From assembly GCA_944386595.1 (NCBI GenBank), contig CALXBQ010000035.1, forward strand, positions 1 to 45,892: a stretch of DNA of 45,892 nt, in the 5' to 3' direction. The stretch is from an uncultured Clostridia bacterium (GTDB lineage Bacteria; Bacillota; Clostridia; Peptostreptococcales; Anaerovoracaceae). The notes beneath the pieces were generated by a model. That model was not told the origin of the DNA. It ran no database searches and saw nothing but the letters and a program-made list of their open reading frames with translations. The translations under genes were made by a program, and so were the position numbers. Positions 41,606 through 45,892 of the stretch are shown here, in pieces (position 1 is the stretch's first letter; each line of letters starts with the position of its first letter).

Positions 41606-44600
41606 ATACATAGAATGGGATAAAATAGGAGGAAGTGACCGGGAATTCAGGTATGATATTCTCGGCGCTTCCGTTTCAAAGACAGATATGGTTCTGACCG
41701 TAAGGGTAGGACTTAATTTTGTCATGCCCGCAGACGATGTTGACAAGATAAAGGCAGTGATAATCCATGAGATTCCTGAGATAAGGGAAGTACGCTGCGA
41801 ATTTGTCTTCGATAAGGATTCCATGGTAATGGATGACAGAGAGCAGATGGTTCACTTCATACCTCACATGGTGCGCATCATAAACGGCAAATATGCCACC
41901 CTGACCAGCAACATACTGCCTGAAAGCGCTGAGATAAGGGAAGACCTTTTAAAGGTACACACTTTGGGCAAAATGGCTGCAGACAGGCTGAACAAAGAAG
42001 TGGCGCCTCTCTTCACGTCTCTCATAAGAGAACACCTCGGCCATTCTTTCAGGGTGAGATTTTTAAACAACCAGGAAAAGTACGACAGGGCGAGAACAGC
42101 CTGGGAGGAGTCGGAAGAAAAGGATATAAAGGAATCCCTCGAAATGGAGATAGCCCAGGCAAGAGAAGCGTCAAAGGCTGCAGGTTCTGAAACGGCCTCA
42201 AAAGCTCCTGACCGGAGCGGGAATTCAGCATGGCAGCAGTCAGGAGAGGGAAAGCCGTGGAGAGGAAGGAAGAAGGAACCTCCTGCAAGCGGCAACATGA
42301 TTATGGGTGGAAGAGCCGTGGCGGGAAGCCTTGCGGATCTTTCATCGGTTACCCCGGAAAGCGGACAGGTTTCCGTGGGGGGAATCATCTTCAAAAAAGA
42401 TGCGAGAACCTTGAGAAACGGCAAGAAGCTGGTTACCATTCTGATTACGGATAAAAAGACGTCCCTCTGTCTGAAGTGCTTTGCAACCGATGAGAAGTGG
42501 AATGAAATTGATACGCTTCTTTCGATCGGCGATTATATAAAGGCGGAAGGCGAAGCCGAGCTTGACACGTATGAAAGATGCCTTACCGTAATGACGAAGG
42601 TCATAGAAAAGGGAGAGGTCTATAAGCGCAGAGACACCTGGGAGTCGGGAAAGAGAGTGGAGCTTCACGCCCATACGAAGATGAGCGCCATGGACGGTCT
42701 CAACGAGGTTTCAACTCTGGTAAAGACCGCGGCGGAGTGGGGACAGCCTGCCGTAGCCATAACGGATCACGGGGTGGTTCAGAGCTTTCCTGACGCCGCA
42801 AAGACGGCAGACAAACTTGCCAAGGACAAGGGAGTTAACATAAAAATTATTTATGGAATGGAAGGCTACATCTTTGACGACAGAGACTGCAGACTGCCAG
42901 ACGGTACCATTGACTACAGGAAAAAGCAGACAAACCACATAATCCTTCTTGCAAAGACTCAGGAAGGACTAAAGAACATATACAAACTGGTGTCCACATC
43001 GCACCTGGATTACTTCTACAAGAGGCCGCGTCTTCCGAAATCCGTTATCGAGGAGCACAGGGAAGGTATAATAATCGGTTCTGCATGTGAGGCCGGAGAG
43101 GTTTACAGGGCTGTTTTAAACAACCTGCCTGAGAGGGAGATAGAGGAAATCGCAGGATTTTATGACTATCTGGAAATTCAGCCTCTCATAAACAATAGAT
43201 TTATGATTGAAAACGGCATGGTATCCGGAAATGAGGACCTTATCGAGATAAACAGAAAGATTCTTGCCCTGGGAGACAAGCTGGGAAAGCCGGTTGTTGC
43301 AACTACTGATGCTCACTACGACGAGCCGGAATCGGCCATATACAGAAACATTCTCATGGCCGGAATGGGCTATAAGGATGCGGAAAACGGACAGGGACTC
43401 TATATGAGAACCACCGATGAGATGATGGAGGAGTTTTCCTATCTCGGCGAAAGAGCCAGGGAGGTCGTCATTGACAATACCAACATGATAGCGGATATGA
43501 TAGACGAAGGTATAAGGCCCGTTCCCAAGGGAAAATTCCCGCCTAAAATTGAAGGCGCGGAGGAGACCTTAAGAACTACGTGCATGGAAAAAGCCTACAG
43601 TATTTACGGAAATCCGCTGCCGGAACCTATAGCGGAGCGCCTGGAAAAAGAGCTTAATTCCATCATAAGCAACGGATATGCGGTAATGTACGTTTCCGCT
43701 CAGATGCTGGTAAAGAAATCCCTGGAGGACGGATATCTGGTAGGCTCAAGAGGTTCCGTGGGATCGTCCTTTGCGGCCACCATGGCCGGAATCACCGAGG
43801 TAAATCCCCTCGACCCTCACTATATCTGTCCGAACTGTCATCACCTGGAGTGGGGTGATAAGAATCTCTACGACTGCGGCATAGATATGCCGGAGAAGAA
43901 CTGCCCGGAGTGCGGCACGCCTATGAACAGGGACGGCTTTACCATACCCTTTGCCACGTTCCTGGGCTTTGAGGGAGACAAGGAGCCTGATATAGACCTT
44001 AACTTCGCCGGTGAATATCAGGCAACGGCCCATAAATACGTAGGAACCATATTCGGTGAAAAGAACGTGTTCAAAGCGGGAACAGTAGGTACGGTGGCTG
44101 ATAAGACTGCATACGGATACGTCATGAAGTTCTTTGAAGAGACACAGAGACCGGTAAACAGGTTCGAGGCCGACAGACTGACTGCAGGATGCACGGGAGT
44201 AAAGCGTACTACTGGTCAGCACCCGGGAGGCATCATAATCGTTCCCGACGACCACGAGATATATGAATTCTGCCCGATTCAGCATCCAGCTAACGATACG
44301 AAATCGGACATAATAACTACTCACTTTGACTATCATAAGATAGACCAGAACCTTCTTAAGCTGGATATTCTGGGACACGATATTCCGTCTATGATAAGGC
44401 AGCTTCAGGACATGACGGGAGTGGACCCGCTGACGGTGGACCTTACGGACAGAAAGGTACTCAGCATTTTCAACGGAATCGAGGCACTGGACATAAAGGA
44501 TCCCGACTACAAGTTCACCCACGGAAGCTACGCCATTCCGGAGTTCGGCACATCCTTTGTAAGGCAGATGCTGGACGACACGAAGCCGGACAAGTTCGCC

Positions 44601-45419
44601 GATCTCGTTCGAATATCGGGATTCTCCCATGGAACGGACGTGTGGCTCAACAACGCCCAGGACTACATAAGAAACGGCACGGCTACCATGCGCGAGGTTA
44701 TTTCCACCCGTGATGACATAATGAACTACCTCATTCTTAAGGGCATAGAGAACAAGACGTCGTTCCAGATAATGGAGGACGTGCGAAAGAACAGGCCGCT
44801 CAAGGAGGAGCAGCTGAGGGTCATGAAGAATCACGGCGTTCCCGACTGGTACATAGATTCCTGCATCAAGATTCAGTACATGTTCCCGAGGGCCCACGCA
44901 GTGGCATACGTTATGATGTCCTTCAGAATGGCATGGTACAAGGTGTACTATCCCGCGGAGTTTTATGCCACGTATTTTACAAGCAAGGCTGCGGATTTTG
45001 AGGCTGAAACGATTCTTAAAGGACCGGGAGCCTGCCTTAACAGGATAGCGGAAATCTCGGCGAAGGGGACAAACGCCACGGCAAAGGAAAACTCCGCGTC
45101 TCTCGTAATGGAAGTTGCCTACGAAATGTACAGCAGAGGCTACGAGTTCGAAAAGCCTTGTCTCGGTAAATCTCACGATTTGAGATTCTGGACGGATGAG
45201 GGAAAGGTTCTGCTTCCGTTCGTAGCCCTTGAAGGGGTGGGAGAAAGTGCGGCAAAGGCGCTTGCAGAGGCGTATAATGAAAAACCTTTCGACACCATAG
45301 AGGAAGCCGTAAACCGCGCAAAGCTGAACAGAACGGCCTCTGAGGCTCTCAGAAGCTACGGTGTTTTCGACGGGCTTCCCGAGACGGACCAGATGAGCTT
45401 CTTCACCATGGGAATCTGA
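41586..45419 (+). CDS. polC: DNA polymerase III alpha subunit, PolC type, lacking the 3'-5' exonuclease domain
   Basis: A 1277-residue replicase, about 160 residues shorter than typical PolC (about 1435). Order: an N-terminal domain (about 1-160), a charged linker (about 160-250), an OB-fold (about 255-345), a PHP domain (about 358-600), then palm, fingers and the C-terminal region. The palm has a PDIDLNF motif near 800 and KLDILGHD later, and there is a Cys-rich zinc site (CPNC and CPEC, about 750-780). PHP ligands are H361, H363, D394, H395, E426, H451, C501, D575 and H577. The DEDD exonuclease normally inserted between the E and H ligands is absent; only 24 residues separate E426 from H451. 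No frameshift is seen. The start overlaps ispG by 20 nt, with GAGG upstream. proS, often between ispG and polC, is absent. Confidence 0.95.
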   Translation: MRELFDKYIEWDKIGGSDREFRYDILGASVSKTDMVLTVRVGLNFVMPADDVDKIKAVIIHEIPEIREVRCEFVFDKDSMVMDDREQMVHFIPHMVRIINGKYATLTSNILPESAEIREDLLKVHTLGKMAADRLNKEVAPLFTSLIREHLGHSFRVRFLNNQEKYDRARTAWEESEEKDIKESLEMEIAQAREASKAAGSETASKAPDRSGNSAWQQSGEGKPWRGRKKEPPASGNMIMGGRAVAGSLADLSSVTPESGQVSVGGIIFKKDARTLRNGKKLVTILITDKKTSLCLKCFATDEKWNEIDTLLSIGDYIKAEGEAELDTYERCLTVMTKVIEKGEVYKRRDTWESGKRVELHAHTKMSAMDGLNEVSTLVKTAAEWGQPAVAITDHGVVQSFPDAAKTADKLAKDKGVNIKIIYGMEGYIFDDRDCRLPDGTIDYRKKQTNHIILLAKTQEGLKNIYKLVSTSHLDYFYKRPRLPKSVIEEHREGIIIGSACEAGEVYRAVLNNLPEREIEEIAGFYDYLEIQPLINNRFMIENGMVSGNEDLIEINRKILALGDKLGKPVVATTDAHYDEPESAIYRNILMAGMGYKDAENGQGLYMRTTDEMMEEFSYLGERAREVVIDNTNMIADMIDEGIRPVPKGKFPPKIEGAEETLRTTCMEKAYSIYGNPLPEPIAERLEKELNSIISNGYAVMYVSAQMLVKKSLEDGYLVGSRGSVGSSFAATMAGITEVNPLDPHYICPNCHHLEWGDKNLYDCGIDMPEKNCPECGTPMNRDGFTIPFATFLGFEGDKEPDIDLNFAGEYQATAHKYVGTIFGEKNVFKAGTVGTVADKTAYGYVMKFFEETQRPVNRFEADRLTAGCTGVKRTTGQHPGGIIIVPDDHEIYEFCPIQHPANDTKSDIITTHFDYHKIDQNLLKLDILGHDIPSMIRQLQDMTGVDPLTVDLTDRKVLSIFNGIEALDIKDPDYKFTHGSYAIPEFGTSFVRQMLDDTKPDKFADLVRISGFSHGTDVWLNNAQDYIRNGTATMREVISTRDDIMNYLILKGIENKTSFQIMEDVRKNRPLKEEQLRVMKNHGVPDWYIDSCIKIQYMFPRAHAVAYVMMSFRMAWYKVYYPAEFYATYFTSKAADFEAETILKGPGACLNRIAEISAKGTNATAKENSASLVMEVAYEMYSRGYEFEKPCLGKSHDLRFWTDEGKVLLPFVALEGVGESAAKALAEAYNEKPFDTIEEAVNRAKLNRTASEALRSYGVFDGLPETDQMSFFTMGI

Positions 45420-45603
45420 AAACAACATAGACCTTTAAAGAGTTAGACACAGAATCGACACAAAGGACTGCTATACTCATAACTGTCAAAAGGAGATAGG
45501 GTTACACAACAATTTCTTTTGAACGTTCTTTCTTAATTAATATCAAACATCGCAGCCGAAAAGGTCAGCCGCTCGATAATGCGGCGGGCCTTTTCGGTTT
45601 TTT
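45420..45603 (+). terminator. polC downstream region with a strong terminator at 45556-45603
   Basis: The terminator stem pairs 45556-45564 (CCGAAAAGG) with 45589-45597, with an inner helix GCCGC/GCGGC (45568-45572/45581-45585) and TTTTTT at 45598-45603. The 136 nt before it hold a TATACT at 45472-45477 and an AAAGGAGA at about 45487-45494, but no plausible reading frame follows. The terminator may end the polC transcript or a short separate RNA. Confidence 0.85.
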
Positions 45604-45730
45604 GTATCAAGAAAACCCCGTGTTAGACACGGGGTTCGTTGAAGCTACGCGTTTGAACATTAACTTTCCAACTGTTAAACTAAAATTGCGGTCTGGCAAC
45701 TGCAACAAAGTTTAACAGGAGGAAAATTAA

Positions 45731-45799
45731 ATGAGTCTTAACGACATCAATAGTTTAGCGCATTCAAAAGTACAGTTTACAAGGGACTACACAGGGTAA
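45731..45799 (+). pseudogene. remnant of a TnpA (Y1 transposase) gene
   Basis: A 22-residue frame with an excellent AGGAGG 8 nt upstream. It resembles only the N terminus of IS200/IS605 TnpA; the catalytic HUH and Tyr motifs are missing. The frame changes character after codon 13, as expected for a deletion junction. Confidence 0.5.
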
Positions 45800-45802
45800 C
45801 GG

Positions 45803-45834
45803 TCTGACGGGAGGATTACCGCCCGTCAGATTTT
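45803..45834 (+). terminator. terminator downstream of the TnpA remnant
   Basis: A 9-bp stem (TCTGACGGG/CCCGTCAGA, 45803-45811 with 45822-45830), a 10-nt loop and TTTT. Confidence 0.75.
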
Positions 45835-45892
45835 CCATGTAATGTTCAAGCTGTCGCTTGTGGCGGCAACGGTGGTAATCATCAAATCCACC

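Larger units (their letters stand above)
45605..45892 (+). mobile_element. candidate internally deleted IS200/IS605-type element (right end beyond the window)
   Basis: A perfect hairpin AACCCCGTGT/ACACGGGGTT lies at about 45613-45635, resembling a foldback end. An inverted repeat (45672-45680/45710-45718) overlaps AGGAGG at 45717-45722. The ATG at 45731 opens a 22-codon frame, MSLNDINSLAHSKVQFTRDYTG, whose first 13 residues resemble the start of IS200 TnpA (NSLAHTKW...). The frame then stops, and a terminator hairpin (45803-45811/45822-45830, TTTT) follows. The last bases AAATCCACC could be the 5' arm of a right-end hairpin. This would be a short non-autonomous derivative. The match rests on memory of the family. 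Confidence 0.5.

Noticed and set aside
43746-45428. 560-codon open frame opposite polC
   Set aside because: It is antisense to an intact conserved gene, has no recognisable domain or ribosome binding site, and is explained by polC codon bias.
1-45892. CRISPR array
   Set aside because: No series of regularly spaced short direct repeats was seen; the only exact direct repeat noticed is the 55-bp tRNA-end pair.

Overview
The window looks like chromosome of a mid-GC Firmicute of the class Clostridia. The evidence is a PolC-type replicase, three-module CWB2 cell-wall proteins, teichoic-acid-type CDP-alditol genes, strong AGGAGG ribosome binding sites with some TTG starts, and the pyrH-frr-uppS-cdsA-dxr-rseP-ispG-polC cluster. 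A placement near Eubacteriales 'Family XIII' is only a guess.

Region by region. (1) 1-600: the 3' end of an rRNA operon (5S), tRNA-Glu(UUC) and tRNA-Leu(UAG). A 55-bp exact copy of the tRNA-Leu 3' end plus its terminator follows, separated from the first by a multi-hairpin element. (2) 587-4606: a truncated, frameshifted DUF4037 pseudogene, an intact DUF4125 gene, an opposing YprB-like exonuclease, a NUDIX hydrolase and a XerD-like recombinase with an altered active site. (3) 4680-28391: a long surface-glycan locus. It holds a sugar dehydratase / aminotransferase / phosphoglycosyltransferase trio, genes matching the four enzyme types that convert UDP-GlcNAc to UDP-GlcNAc(3NAc)A, three GT4 glycosyltransferases, a Wzx flippase, a GH25-CWB2 muramidase, a TagG/TagH-type ABC exporter, an O-antigen-ligase/polymerase-like protein, two TagB/TagF-type transferases, a TarI/IspD-type cytidylyltransferase, an SDR epimerase and an acyltransferase. 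(4) 28571-32707: a D-aminoacylase-like amidohydrolase with a broken class-A-type serine hydrolase on the minus strand, divergent from an NhaC-family antiporter. (5) 32869-35328: an SH3-glucosaminidase-CWB2 wall hydrolase. (6) 35436-45419: pyrH, frr, uppS, cdsA, dxr, rseP, ispG and polC. (7) 45420-45892: two terminators and what looks like an internally deleted IS200/IS605-type element.

How the genes work together. The central locus probably makes one or more wall glycans. One lipid-linked repeat unit would start from an amino-dideoxy sugar and carry a diacetamido uronic acid. A second, teichoic-acid-like polymer would be exported by the ABC transporter. The CWB2 hydrolases lie in and beside this locus, so the glycan may be their wall ligand. 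uppS, cdsA, dxr and ispG feed undecaprenyl and phospholipid synthesis, which the same envelope needs.

The most striking observation is that PolC (1277 aa) has no DEDD 3'-5' exonuclease insert. Its PHP domain is continuous and keeps all nine metal-ligand positions, which raises the possibility of PHP-based proofreading. The tRNA-linked structured repeat, the XerD active-site substitutions (Arg to Lys and Lys to Asp) and the ligand-plus-binder layout of the wall locus are the next most interesting points.
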